A stretch of 64,000 bases of DNA from an uncultured Clostridia bacterium (GCA_934748015.1 CAKVHF010000005.1:24511-88510), one strand, 5' to 3'; positions 18,546 through 27,420 are shown, counted from the stretch's first letter. Program-made: numbers and translations. The notes: generated by a model not told the origin, from the letters alone.

Positions 18546-19079
18546 CTATTCAATAATCTCGCCAGTCTCGGTGTCTACCTCAACCTTCTGTCCCACAACC
18601 ATGTCACTATCTACCTTAACATTTAGTCCAGTCTCTAGCACTGCGTTGCGATAACCATTGACTGTTGTGTCGTCAATCTCAACAATGGTTAGATCCACTG
18701 TCTGAGGCAAAGTAATCTTAAGTAACTTGTCCTTAGCAAAAGTCATTGTTACAACTGCGTCTTCCGAAATATATTGCATATAGTCTTTAACAAGTTTGCT
18801 GGTAAGTGGCAATTGGTCATACTCATTAACATCAATGAAGTAGTATAGATCACCATCTTGGTACGAGAATTGCATCTTCTTATCTACAATCTCAAACTCT
18901 TCCACTTCTTCATTCATTGCAAATTTCTTGTCAATAATATCGCCTGTCTCTAGATCTTCTAGACTAGTAACATACTCACTATTCAACATTGAGTCGCCAA
19001 CCATTTCACAATTCTGCACACGATATAGATGTCCATCGTACTCAAACGTGTCACCCACCTTAACATTAGTAATTGTCAT
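18546..19079 (-). CDS. Divergent EF-P paralogue lacking the PGKG loop
   Basis: 177 residues with the three-domain EF-P plan: KOW-like N-domain (VKVGDTFEYDGHLYRVQNCE), central OB (DVNEYDQLPLTSKLV) and a C-terminal OB ending LNVKVDSDMVVGQKVEVDT. Where EF-P has HVKPGKGSAF this protein has CEMVGDSMLNSEYV, so the modifiable lysine loop is absent. It is one of two EF-P-family genes here, both highly recognisable. It may have a non-canonical ribosomal role, or be a YeiP/EfpL-like subgroup. SD AGGAG is 15 nt from the ATG, longer than usual. Confidence 0.85.
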   Translation of the reverse strand: MTITNVKVGDTFEYDGHLYRVQNCEMVGDSMLNSEYVTSLEDLETGDIIDKKFAMNEEVEEFEIVDKKMQFSYQDGDLYYFIDVNEYDQLPLTSKLVKDYMQYISEDAVVTMTFAKDKLLKITLPQTVDLTIVEIDDTTVNGYRNAVLETGLNVKVDSDMVVGQKVEVDTETGEIIE

Positions 19080-19129
19080 AATAGTTTCAATCGTCTCCTA
19101 ATATTCTCTTACAAAAATCGAACGCCGTT

Positions 19130-19159
19130 ATTGTAACACAAACCATATCCTATATGCAA
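19130..19159 (-). promoter_or_regulatory. Promoter of the EF-P paralogue
   Basis: TTGCAT (19154-19159), 18-bp spacer, TACAAT (19130-19135) on the minus strand. Confidence 0.65.
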
Positions 19160-19276
19160 CTGTTTTGCACAAAAATAGTTTTGTCGTCTATGCTTGTCCA
19201 AAAACAGCACTTTACTAAAAAATTTTATTCTTGTAACTTGATTTATGATTATATTATCACTACATCGCTGTCTTAT

Positions 19277-19312
19277 GCACATTGATCAAAATAAGCACAT
19301 TGATCAAAATAT
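19277..19312. repeat. Two tandem 18-bp repeats with a TTGATCAA palindrome
   Basis: GCACATTGATCAAAATA occurs twice (19277-19293 and 19295-19311), each centred on the palindrome TTGATCAA. They lie between the EF-P paralogue's promoter and the end of the methyltransferase gene. Confidence 0.8.
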
Positions 19313-19337
19313 AACACTTCAAAAAAATTATGTAATA

Positions 19338-20468
19338 TTATTTCCTAACAAGCAAAGCAATGCTCTCTATATGATTGGTATGAGGGAACATATCAAAACA
19401 TTCCACCGATTTCAAAATAAAATCTTTTTGTAACAATTTGATATCCCTAGCAAGCGTAGTTGGATCACATGACATATACACCATGCGATCTATATTGGAG
19501 TTAAGTATTGCATTGATTGTCTCTGGCTCTGCACCGTTTCGTGCTGGATCTAGAAAGCATTTAGAATAACCACCTATATCAATATTATTTATCACATCAC
19601 CACATGCACCAGTGTATATATCCAAGTTGGCTATATTATTCAGCTTTTTGTTGATTTCTGCATTTTTAGTTGCTTCTTTGTTATATTCAATACTTATAAC
19701 TTTATTACACTTTTTGGCAAAAAGTATAGATGTTATGCCAATACCACTATACATATCGACAATATTATCACATGTATTGATGTCCAATAGTTTCATTGCC
19801 CTATTATACATTGCTTTGCATATCTCTAGATTGACTTGCAAGAAACTATTGGGTGATATCTGATATTTTACACCCAAGATATTAGATTGTATATACTTCT
19901 CACCCTTAACAAAACTAAAGCCTTTGTCATCAAAAACCAACTTGTCTGATCTAGAATTAACATTGACATATAGAGATACTTTCTTGAACGCCTCACTAAG
20001 CTTAGCATACAGATATTCTCTGCCGGCAAAGTTCTTAGTCGTTGTTACAATTGTACACATAATATTGCCATCTATCACCCTTGCAACAACATATCTGATA
20101 ACGCCAGTTCTGGTGTCATTGTCATAAGGTTCGATCCTATATTTCGTTACAAATCCTCTAACAATTTCTATCAATTTGCCTAGCCATGTATCATGCAAAA
20201 GGCACGACTTAATATCTACAACTCTTCTACTTCCTTCCTCGTAAAACCCAATTATAATTTTGCCCTTGAATTTCTTAATTGCAAGGTGAACTTTGTTACG
20301 ATACTTGTAAGGAAAAAACATTCCTATCGGTGTAGGAATATTTATATCTATATTGTTGTTATTAAATATATCTTGTACATAATTTTTCTTAAGCTGCAAT
20401 TGCTCGGAATAGTCTATATCCATAAGCGAACAATTGCCACAATATTTAGCATATTCACATTTTTTCAT
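19338..20468 (-). CDS. TrmA/RlmD-family RNA (uracil-5) methyltransferase, short form
   Basis: 376 residues. The N terminus carries the Fe-S type Cys set (CEYAKYCGNCS at residues 4-14 and a later SCLLHD). The methyltransferase core shows SPNSFLQVN, the SAM motif MYSGIGITSILFAKK, LDPARNGAEP and the catalytic Cys in MSCDPTTLARD. Family members normally begin with a TRAM domain and exceed 430 residues; here the N-terminal TRAM is missing. It is the last gene of the murB-whiA cluster, its ATG overlapping the whiA stop by one base. The target uridine (23S or tRNA) is undetermined. Confidence 0.88.
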   Translation of the reverse strand: MKKCEYAKYCGNCSLMDIDYSEQLQLKKNYVQDIFNNNNIDINIPTPIGMFFPYKYRNKVHLAIKKFKGKIIIGFYEEGSRRVVDIKSCLLHDTWLGKLIEIVRGFVTKYRIEPYDNDTRTGVIRYVVARVIDGNIMCTIVTTTKNFAGREYLYAKLSEAFKKVSLYVNVNSRSDKLVFDDKGFSFVKGEKYIQSNILGVKYQISPNSFLQVNLEICKAMYNRAMKLLDINTCDNIVDMYSGIGITSILFAKKCNKVISIEYNKEATKNAEINKKLNNIANLDIYTGACGDVINNIDIGGYSKCFLDPARNGAEPETINAILNSNIDRMVYMSCDPTTLARDIKLLQKDFILKSVECFDMFPHTNHIESIALLVRK

Positions 20469-21466
20469 TAGAAATAACTCATCTTTAATTTATCTTTTTG
20501 TATCTTTTCAGCAATCTCAATTAACTTATTTAGTCTATGATTGATACCTGACTTGGATATATCTTTGCCATACAATTTCCTCAAAGTCTCTAGGCTCTCA
20601 TCTGGATTGGCAAGCCTTATCAGTGCCAATTCCATAAGATCATCCGGCAATGACTCTAGTCCATTGGCATCTTGAATAATCTTGATTGCATTAAGTTGCT
20701 TAACTGCTGCATTAACAGTCTTAGACAGATTGGCATTAAGGCAATTAGTCTGTCTATTGATACTATTTCTTAACTCTCTTATAGCAGCTTCGTTCTGCAG
20801 GCTTAGGACTGCCTTGCTTGCTCCGACCAGTGCTAGTGTATCACATATAAGTTGATATTCTTTGATATACACTATTGGATTTTTCTTACGGATTGTCATC
20901 TTGGCATTGATATCAAACACCTTCAATAGATTGATAAAGTCTTGTGCTAGCTCCTCAAAAGCAAATAGGAACTCCAAGTGATATCCACTAGTATTCTTCT
21001 CAATATTGCTATATTCCTTGATCTTAATGTTGCTTGTGGAACAACCTACAAATACGCCCTTAATGTATGATCTCTTGCAACACTCGTCTGCTATTATGAA
21101 ATCAGCTATGCCATTGTTGACCTCTAGTGGGCCATCACGATTGATATCCATAATGCCTAGGTCTTTCAATATCTGAGTAGTTATACTAGCAGGCAAAGTT
21201 ATCTTAAATCTATCGTTCTTAGTCTTAGTATTTTCTTCCGCCTTCTCAATGGTACATTCCATGCCATAATATTGTTTAACTATACTATTAACCTTGTCAA
21301 ACACCTCGGGCAACTCGGTGTATATCTCAACATTGATTGTCTTATTTGCCCCAAAGCCCAATAATCCCGAGCACTTAATAAGCGCACTCAAAAAAGCAAT
21401 TGCACAGCAGTCGCTTGTAATTTCTTCTTTTAGTACTTCCAATTTTGCTTCGGATGCAAAAGACAT
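20468..21466 (-). CDS. whiA: DNA-binding protein WhiA
   Basis: 332 residues. The N-terminal LAGLIDADG-like half includes CCAIAFLSALIKCSG and CCKRSYIKGVFVGCSTS. The C-terminal helix-turn-helix region includes RQTNCLNANLSKTVNAA and the terminal LAxPDESLETLRKLYG...SGINHRLNKL signature. WhiA is universal in Gram-positives, with roles in cell division and chromosome organisation. In most Firmicutes it follows rapZ and glmR; here it follows a MazG-like gene. It is separated from that gene by 21 bp and overlaps the methyltransferase start by one base. Confidence 0.96.
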   Translation of the reverse strand: MSFASEAKLEVLKEEITSDCCAIAFLSALIKCSGLLGFGANKTINVEIYTELPEVFDKVNSIVKQYYGMECTIEKAEENTKTKNDRFKITLPASITTQILKDLGIMDINRDGPLEVNNGIADFIIADECCKRSYIKGVFVGCSTSNIKIKEYSNIEKNTSGYHLEFLFAFEELAQDFINLLKVFDINAKMTIRKKNPIVYIKEYQLICDTLALVGASKAVLSLQNEAAIRELRNSINRQTNCLNANLSKTVNAAVKQLNAIKIIQDANGLESLPDDLMELALIRLANPDESLETLRKLYGKDISKSGINHRLNKLIEIAEKIQKDKLKMSYF

Positions 21467-21487
21467 CTTTCTTTTCCCCTTTCGTTA

Positions 21488-21799
21488 TTAATCTTCTTTG
21501 GTTTCTGACTTAACAAGCACACCTTTCTTATCATAAGCGTACTTGCGATGTTCGTTAATATTTAGTTTCTTATTGATCTCATCTTCTAGCGAAAATCCAA
21601 GCAGTTCGGACAATCCCATAAGATATATTGCTACATCTGCTAGTTCGCTACCTAGATCGTCTTTCTTCTTACGCCATGCATCATACGCTTCACCCACCTC
21701 ACCATACAATAGACAGAACTCCATGTGTAGATTGGTTGTATTGAAACCCTTATTAATTTTATTTTGTATAATTCTCTTTTGTACTTCGTTTAAATCCAT
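21488..21799 (-). CDS. MazG-like NTP pyrophosphohydrolase
   Basis: About 103 residues from the ATG at 21799; a TTG at 21832 overlaps the preceding gene and is less likely. It shows the all-alpha NTP-PPase metal-binding pattern: EVGEAYDAWRKKK near residue 35 and ELADVAIYLMGL near residue 55. Short proteins of this family hydrolyse non-canonical or house-cleaning NTPs. It lies between the PHP phosphatase and whiA, where rapZ and glmR usually stand. Confidence 0.85.
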   Translation of the reverse strand: MDLNEVQKRIIQNKINKGFNTTNLHMEFCLLYGEVGEAYDAWRKKKDDLGSELADVAIYLMGLSELLGFSLEDEINKKLNINEHRKYAYDKKGVLVKSETKED

Positions 21800-21815
21800 A
21801 ATTGTCCACCATTTG

Positions 21816-22544
21816 TTAACATCTTTTGTCAAAGTTAGGGACTTTGTTAAGATTGGCTATTTGATTTTCTGGGATATTGAATTTCTCAGCAATTGTTAGT
21901 CCCAATCTAACATTGCCCACATTGGTTGCAATATGTGCATCCGAGTCCAATATGAACATAACACCAGTGTCTACAACTTGTCTAAAAGTCTTGTCGTCAA
22001 TGCAGTGTTTTCTGCCATTTAATTCAAAGAATATATTGTGCTCCTTACAGAACTTAGCCAATCTAACACAATCTACTGGGCATGCATAGTTAGGATGTGC
22101 CACAATTGCAATCTTAGGGTTGTCCTGCAAAGCCTTGATATATGCATAAGTATTAAGTTCAATATTCTTAGGGGTTAACTTTCGCATTTTAGCATGTCTG
22201 CGTTTGTCAAAGAACCCTGCACCGCTACTCTTGTGATAGCCCAGTATCACTATATCCAGCTTGTCCTGCATATTGCGTGGAATATCAATTTTGCCCGATT
22301 GATCTATCAGATTGGCTTCAACCGCCTTCAGTACCCTAATGGTTGTCCCAGCATTGATACGCTCCACCTCTCTTATCTGCGATTCGAAATCAGCTGGCTT
22401 CATGCCGTACATGTGGAAATACCCATGCTCACTGCAAGCAATCTCCTTTAGTCCTTTGTCAATAGCAGTATTAACATTGTCTGTTATTGTGCTTTTGGCA
22501 TCCTTGCTATATATGCTATGTGTATGATAATCTCCGTATAACAT
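21816..22544 (-). CDS. PHP-domain phosphoesterase
   Basis: 242 residues. Metal ligands of the PHP fold are in order: YHTHSIYSKD (HxH) at residues 6-15, EHGYFH near 40, the E of KAVEAN, HKS near 105, HPNY near 150 and DSDAH near 205. This is the YcdX/histidinol-phosphatase-like cytosolic group with a trinuclear site. Its ATG directly follows the murB stop with no gap. In several Clostridia a PHP gene also sits next to murB. Substrate unknown. Confidence 0.88.
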   Translation of the reverse strand: MLYGDYHTHSIYSKDAKSTITDNVNTAIDKGLKEIACSEHGYFHMYGMKPADFESQIREVERINAGTTIRVLKAVEANLIDQSGKIDIPRNMQDKLDIVILGYHKSSGAGFFDKRRHAKMRKLTPKNIELNTYAYIKALQDNPKIAIVAHPNYACPVDCVRLAKFCKEHNIFFELNGRKHCIDDKTFRQVVDTGVMFILDSDAHIATNVGNVRLGLTIAEKFNIPENQIANLNKVPNFDKRC

Positions 22545-23453
22545 CTACTTATCTCCTATTATCCTCTGTTCTAGTTCCAGATCCACTCCATACTCCCGCT
22601 TAACTTGTGCCTTTATTACACCGATTAGAGATATAATATCTTCACCCGTTGCACTGCCCTTGTTAACAATGAAATTGGCATGTTTGTCTGAAACATAAGC
22701 ATTGTTAATATTGTAATTTTTTAAACCACATTTGTCAATCAATTCGCCCGCAAAGTAATTATTGCCATTTTTGAACACACTGCCTGCATTGGGATATCCG
22801 ACCCCTTGCTTGGATCGCCTAATCTCTAATGTCTTAAGTATATTGTTGCTGATAGTTTCCCTGTCACTTTGCTTCAAGCACAACTCTACCCTTAGTATTA
22901 TTCCGCCACCATCTTGAAATATACTTTTGCGATAGCCAAAGCCACATTCATCCTTGTTCCAAAGGCGAATTTTGCCATCAATATATATTAGCACACTTCC
23001 CACAACTCTGTCTATACTAAAATCAAATGCTTGTGCATTCATATACACAGCACCACCCATTGTCCCTGGGATGCCGATTGCCTGTTCCATGCCTGTTAGG
23101 TTATTATCTTTAGCAAAATTAATTACATCCAATATACTTGCTCCACTATCGGCTATTACGTTATTGCCCTGCATATAAATATTACTAAATTTATTGCCAA
23201 ATATAATTACTACGCCATCTATTATAGGCCTAGCAAGTATGATATTAGTTCCGTTACCTATCACTATTGGCTTAATGCCAAGTTGTTCACAAAAAGACAT
23301 TGTTTTGCAAAAAGTCTCTAGTGAATTAACTATAACTGCAACCTTTGCAACGCTATGGACTTTGTAAGAATTATGTGGATAGAGGTCATAATTCTTTCTA
23401 ACAACACCTTTCTCTAGATTTTGTCTTAAAGTCTTGTACAATCTGTTAAGCAT
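22545..23453 (-). CDS. murB: UDP-N-acetylenolpyruvoylglucosamine reductase
   Basis: About 302 residues from ATG 23453 (GGGGGTGA SD). The FAD-binding half contains VIGNGTNIILA and GIPGTMGGAVYMNAQ; the substrate half contains FGYRKSIF with the catalytic Tyr/Ser region and GYPNAGSVFKN. It reduces the enolpyruvyl group in peptidoglycan precursor synthesis. It is the first gene of the murB-PHP-mazG-whiA-methyltransferase operon and diverges from uvrC. A longer frame from 23519 covers the promoter region and is not used. Confidence 0.96.
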   Translation of the reverse strand: MLNRLYKTLRQNLEKGVVRKNYDLYPHNSYKVHSVAKVAVIVNSLETFCKTMSFCEQLGIKPIVIGNGTNIILARPIIDGVVIIFGNKFSNIYMQGNNVIADSGASILDVINFAKDNNLTGMEQAIGIPGTMGGAVYMNAQAFDFSIDRVVGSVLIYIDGKIRLWNKDECGFGYRKSIFQDGGGIILRVELCLKQSDRETISNNILKTLEIRRSKQGVGYPNAGSVFKNGNNYFAGELIDKCGLKNYNINNAYVSDKHANFIVNKGSATGEDIISLIGVIKAQVKREYGVDLELEQRIIGDK

Positions 23454-23519
23454 AATTCTCACCCCCTGTGTTACATTTAATAGAATATATGAGAAAAAGA
23501 AAATCTTGGCAACTAACAA

Positions 23520-23549
23520 TTGATAAAACTATGCACAAAATGTTATACT
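23520..23549 (+). promoter_or_regulatory. Promoter of uvrC placing the start at the ATG
   Basis: TTGATA (23520-23525), 18-bp spacer, TATACT (23544-23549). Only six bases separate the -10 box from ATG 23556 and no SD exists, so the uvrC mRNA is probably leaderless. Confidence 0.7.
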
Positions 23550-23555
23550 AGTAGT

Positions 23556-25379
23556 ATGAACAAAGAAATATTACAAAGGATCAAAGAAAAACTGCGAACT
23601 GTTCCAACCACTCCCGGCGTATACCGAATGTTGGATATAGACGGCAACATAATATATGTCGGCAAAGCTGTCAACCTAAAAAGGCGTGTCAGTTCTTATT
23701 TCCTTGCCACAAAAAAACAAGAAAAAGTTGCTCAAATGGTGGAAAAAGTGTATGACTTCGAATATACACTAACCAATTCCGAACTAGAGGCACTTAACCT
23801 AGAGAGTAACCTTATCCACAAGATCCAACCATTCTATAACATCCTACTTAAGGACGGCAAAGCATTTCCATATATCAAGATAGATATGCGAAAAGATTTC
23901 CCAGTTATCGAAGTTACTAGAAGGATCTCGAAAGATGGTGCAATGTATTTCGGTCCATACTTCAACAAGATAGACATAAGGTCGCTAACTGACATCATAG
24001 AGCATACTTTCAAGTTGCGTACATGTAGCAACAATATAACACTGCTCAAGAGATTGCCTCGCCCATGCCTTAACTACGCTATGGGACTATGCTTAGCACC
24101 ATGTGTCAACAAGGATATCCATGCCGAGTATATGGAAGAGATCAAGAAAGTTGTTAATTTCCTTAAAGGCAACCTTACTCAAGCAAGAGACATCTTGCAA
24201 CAAAAGATGTTAAATGCGTCAAGTCTGCAAATGTACGAAAAAGCACTGGAATACAAAAAACAACTGACGCTGATAGAAAATCTAAAGAGGCTGAATATAA
24301 CCGAATTAACACAAGACATAGACTTAGATATATTTGGCTATGCAACCAATGGGGAACACTCTTGTATGTCGTTATTGGTTGTGCGTGGTGGCAAAATGGT
24401 CGGAAGTAGCAACTATTCTATCGTAGATGGCAGTATTGAAGATGACGAAACCAAGACTAACTTTATCACCCAATATTACATTAGCCAAAAGAAGATTGCT
24501 GACACAATAGTGTGCGACATAGAAGATATCGAGGCATTGTCAACATGGCTAAATGACACCGCTGGCAAAAAGATAAATGTTATTCATCCAAAGACTAGCA
24601 TCAAAAAAAGACTGCTAGACATGGCTAACGATAACGCAAAAGAATATTTGACCAAAACAATACAACAAAGTAGCATATATAGTCTAAAGACGCAAGGTGC
24701 AATGGAGACTTTGCAAACCAAATTGGGACTATCTAGACTACCCAGAAGGATCGAGGGTTATGATATATCAAACCTACAAGGCACTAATACTGTTGCCAGC
24801 ATGGTAGTCTTTGAGAACGCAACCCCTAACAAAAAACATTATAGGAAGTTCAAGATAGATATCGATCAGCAAAACGACTTCTTTAGCATGAACAACGTAA
24901 TATCACGTAGATTTACCGAGTATCGCAAAGGCGAAGATGTTAGTTTTGCTAAAATGCCCGATCTAGTATTGATAGATGGCGGACTAGGACAGTTGCACAA
25001 AGCCTATGAAGCACTAAAATCTAACGGCATCAATGTCGACATTGTGTCATTAGCCAAAAGAGATGAGTTAATATACACTATCCACTCTTCCAAGCCTGTG
25101 CAGTTAGCCAAAAGTGACTATGCATTGAAATTGTTACAAAACGTCCGAGACGAAAGTCATAGATTTGCAATAACATTCCAGCGATCACTGAGAAAAAACA
25201 CTATGGGTAGCGAACTGGAAAAAGTAAGTGGCTTAAGCAACATCGCAATTAACAATCTTGTCGCTCATTTCAAAAGCACTAAAGCAATCAAAACTGCAAG
25301 CATAGACGAGTTAACCGCAGTCAGCGGAATAGGCAACATAACCGCCCGCAAGATATTTGATTATTTTCACAAAGGTTGA
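23556..25379 (+). CDS. uvrC: UvrABC excinuclease subunit C
   Basis: About 607 residues. The GIY-YIG nuclease domain is at the N terminus (TPGVYRMLDIDGNIIYVGKA, NLKRRVSSYF). The UVR helix pair follows near residue 210 (ALEYKKQLTLIENL), then an RNase H-like nuclease domain (GYDISNLQGTNTVASMVVF and LVLIDGGLGQL) and C-terminal HhH motifs (VSGLSNIAINNL, VSGIGNITARKI). It makes both incisions in nucleotide excision repair. The chosen ATG has a -10 box immediately upstream; an in-frame TTG start at 23520 lies in the promoter itself. Confidence 0.97.
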   Translation: MNKEILQRIKEKLRTVPTTPGVYRMLDIDGNIIYVGKAVNLKRRVSSYFLATKKQEKVAQMVEKVYDFEYTLTNSELEALNLESNLIHKIQPFYNILLKDGKAFPYIKIDMRKDFPVIEVTRRISKDGAMYFGPYFNKIDIRSLTDIIEHTFKLRTCSNNITLLKRLPRPCLNYAMGLCLAPCVNKDIHAEYMEEIKKVVNFLKGNLTQARDILQQKMLNASSLQMYEKALEYKKQLTLIENLKRLNITELTQDIDLDIFGYATNGEHSCMSLLVVRGGKMVGSSNYSIVDGSIEDDETKTNFITQYYISQKKIADTIVCDIEDIEALSTWLNDTAGKKINVIHPKTSIKKRLLDMANDNAKEYLTKTIQQSSIYSLKTQGAMETLQTKLGLSRLPRRIEGYDISNLQGTNTVASMVVFENATPNKKHYRKFKIDIDQQNDFFSMNNVISRRFTEYRKGEDVSFAKMPDLVLIDGGLGQLHKAYEALKSNGINVDIVSLAKRDELIYTIHSSKPVQLAKSDYALKLLQNVRDESHRFAITFQRSLRKNTMGSELEKVSGLSNIAINNLVAHFKSTKAIKTASIDELTAVSGIGNITARKIFDYFHKG

Positions 25380-25481
25380 TTATTAACACAAAAGTTATTT
25401 ATTGTCACAAACCCACAAATAAAACAAAATAAAATTATGAATAAATTATAATCATATAAAACTAATATTAACAAAAAAAAT

Positions 25482-25525
25482 AAGATATGCGAATAATTGT
25501 AAATTTCACATATCTTGTTTTTTTT
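25482..25525 (+). terminator. Terminator of uvrC
   Basis: AAGATATG (25482-25489) pairs with CATATCTT (25509-25516) and is followed by eight Ts. Confidence 0.85.
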
Positions 25526-25646
25526 CTAATTAATCTAACACTACCCACCTGACGTAACAAACAATACTGCGATTGCATATATACTATTATCTAATATTGT
25601 TTTGCTATACTATCAAAAAAACTTTTTTGAAAACAGGGAGAACAAA

Positions 25647-25811
25647 ATGAATTTATTTTCCAACGATATTTTATTGGTTTTGCTAATATCCATATTGTCG
25701 TCTTCGACCGAAACCGACCTAAATACTAACTCCAACTTTCTATTACTACTGCTATTGATACTCTCCACCAACAACAATAACAACAACTCTTGTTGTAACT
25801 GTGGTATCTAG
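25647..25811 (+). CDS. Small hydrophobic peptide with Asn run and CCNC tail
   Basis: A 54-residue ORF with a strong SD (AGGGAG, 7 nt before ATG). It has two hydrophobic stretches (ILLVLLISIL at 8-17 and FLLLLLLIL at 31-39), a six-Asn run and a C terminus SCCNCGI. The product is unknown. Small membrane peptides of this look occur in Clostridia, sometimes tied to spore coats, but I cannot assign it. A palindrome TCAAAAAA-AC-TTTTTTGA lies 11 bp before the SD. It converges on LRR protein 3 with four bases between stops. Confidence 0.6.
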   Translation: MNLFSNDILLVLLISILSSSTETDLNTNSNFLLLLLLILSTNNNNNNSCCNCGI

Positions 25812-25815
25812 TCAG

Positions 25816-27294
25816 TTATGCACGGTTCCATAGACATCCAGAATATGTGCTTGTTAGATATGTTGCATTAGCACTTGGATCGTTTAAATCAAGTTTAATT
25901 GTAGATCCAGATGAAAGATCTTGCACTGTCCAGCCCTTAGGATTGCTAAAAGTAACGCTTGTAAGAGAACTATCTACAAATGTACTAGGTGCCAATTGTT
26001 TAACACCTGCTGGGATTGTAAATGTTTTCAAATTGGTTGTATCATTAAATGCAGCAACTCCAATAGAAGTTATACTATCTGGCATATTGATGCTACTTAG
26101 TTTTGAGCAACCCCTGAATGCGGCATCACCAATTTGTGTTATTCCGTCACCAAGTGTTACACTAGTAAGATTGGTACAACCCTCAAATTCGGAAGAATTT
26201 AGACTGACAAAAGTCTTTGGAAGCACAATAGTTTGGATTGTTGTGTTGCCTTTGAAATAAATAGTAGAAGAATCATATTGAAATATTCCAACAACTTCTC
26301 CAGTAGTACTGCCTATTTTTACAACATCAGGAACAATGATATTTGTGGCAGTTCCACTATACATAGGATCTGAAACGCTTCCTACATAAAAATTGCTTCC
26401 ATCGCTAAAGTAACTTAATCCACTAGTCGCAGTTTCAAACTTAGGATACAACTTAGTTGTTTCAGTTATAACCATTGGAAAGTTTGCCTTAGAAGTTAGC
26501 CCAGAATTAGTATACCAACCTGTGAAGCATTTGCTCTCAACCATTGGATATACTGCAGGCTCAACATTCTCGACACCTACCATAAGATCAATCTTGTTTA
26601 CTGCATCTGCGTTATAAAATCCTGTCTGAGAAGTATTGACATTGACAATGCTATTTCCGCTACCTGTAGAATCGACAGTGGCAGATGTACCCTTAGCTAG
26701 ATCCCAGCCAAAGTCACCCTGGAAATCCACATCGGCTAGCAAATCATGTATAGCAACCATAACATATACATATCTAGTTGAACTAACTGGCAATGCTTGC
26801 TTGTTGAAGGTAGTTGATGTACTAGAGGCATTGCTACCCAGTTGTGTTGTAGATGTCATGTATGTAATATCTACATTGTTATTAACATCGCTTGGGATCA
26901 TAATTGTATTATCTGCATTAAGCAACTGATCTATTGTTGCAGGAATGCTAGAGGACAAGTTGGTGAATTTGTATTCATACACAATTCTGCTATTTGTCTT
27001 ATCTAGAGTAACCTCTGTTGCGTTTTGGTCAAGTGAGCCAGAAGTCTTATTGGCATCCAGTTCGATAGATGTTGCATTGCCATTACTCTTATCTACCATG
27101 TCTGTTCCAGTTGAGCCTATATAGTATTTTGCTTCAACCCTAACATTAACATCACTACTAGTGTACTTAACATGTACCTTAGATTCTGCACTTTGGTTGC
27201 CAGCAACTAGCACCACAATAAGTGTACCTGTGACAGCCACTATAGCCACTGCAATGACAATAACCAAAGCCAACATTTTTTTACTACTTGTCAT
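25816..27294 (-). CDS. BspA-like surface protein 3
   Basis: About 492 residues from ATG 27294 (AGGAG SD); an ATG-initiated frame from 27366 adds 24 polar residues before the signal helix. The order is hydrophobic helix, LVAGNQSAESKVHVKY, the family N-terminal module (FTNLSSSIPATI, FQGDFGWDLAK), a Listeria-Bacteroides-type repeat (CFTGWYTNSG...LYPKFE), and three to four LRR_5 units (FEGCTNLTSVTLGDGI, FRGCSKLSSI). The tail is NATYLTSTYSGCLWNRA. Same architecture as LRR protein 2. Confidence 0.85.
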   Translation of the reverse strand: MTSSKKMLALVIVIAVAIVAVTGTLIVVLVAGNQSAESKVHVKYTSSDVNVRVEAKYYIGSTGTDMVDKSNGNATSIELDANKTSGSLDQNATEVTLDKTNSRIVYEYKFTNLSSSIPATIDQLLNADNTIMIPSDVNNNVDITYMTSTTQLGSNASSTSTTFNKQALPVSSTRYVYVMVAIHDLLADVDFQGDFGWDLAKGTSATVDSTGSGNSIVNVNTSQTGFYNADAVNKIDLMVGVENVEPAVYPMVESKCFTGWYTNSGLTSKANFPMVITETTKLYPKFETATSGLSYFSDGSNFYVGSVSDPMYSGTATNIIVPDVVKIGSTTGEVVGIFQYDSSTIYFKGNTTIQTIVLPKTFVSLNSSEFEGCTNLTSVTLGDGITQIGDAAFRGCSKLSSINMPDSITSIGVAAFNDTTNLKTFTIPAGVKQLAPSTFVDSSLTSVTFSNPKGWTVQDLSSGSTIKLDLNDPSANATYLTSTYSGCLWNRA

Positions 27295-27420
27295 TTTTTC
27301 ATTTCTCCTGCATTGATTATATTTACTTTTATCCTTAACTATATTATTAGTATTCTCTCTAAACAATATAATTGTATAACAATTTGATAAATTTACAAAA
27401 CAAATTATTATATTAATACC

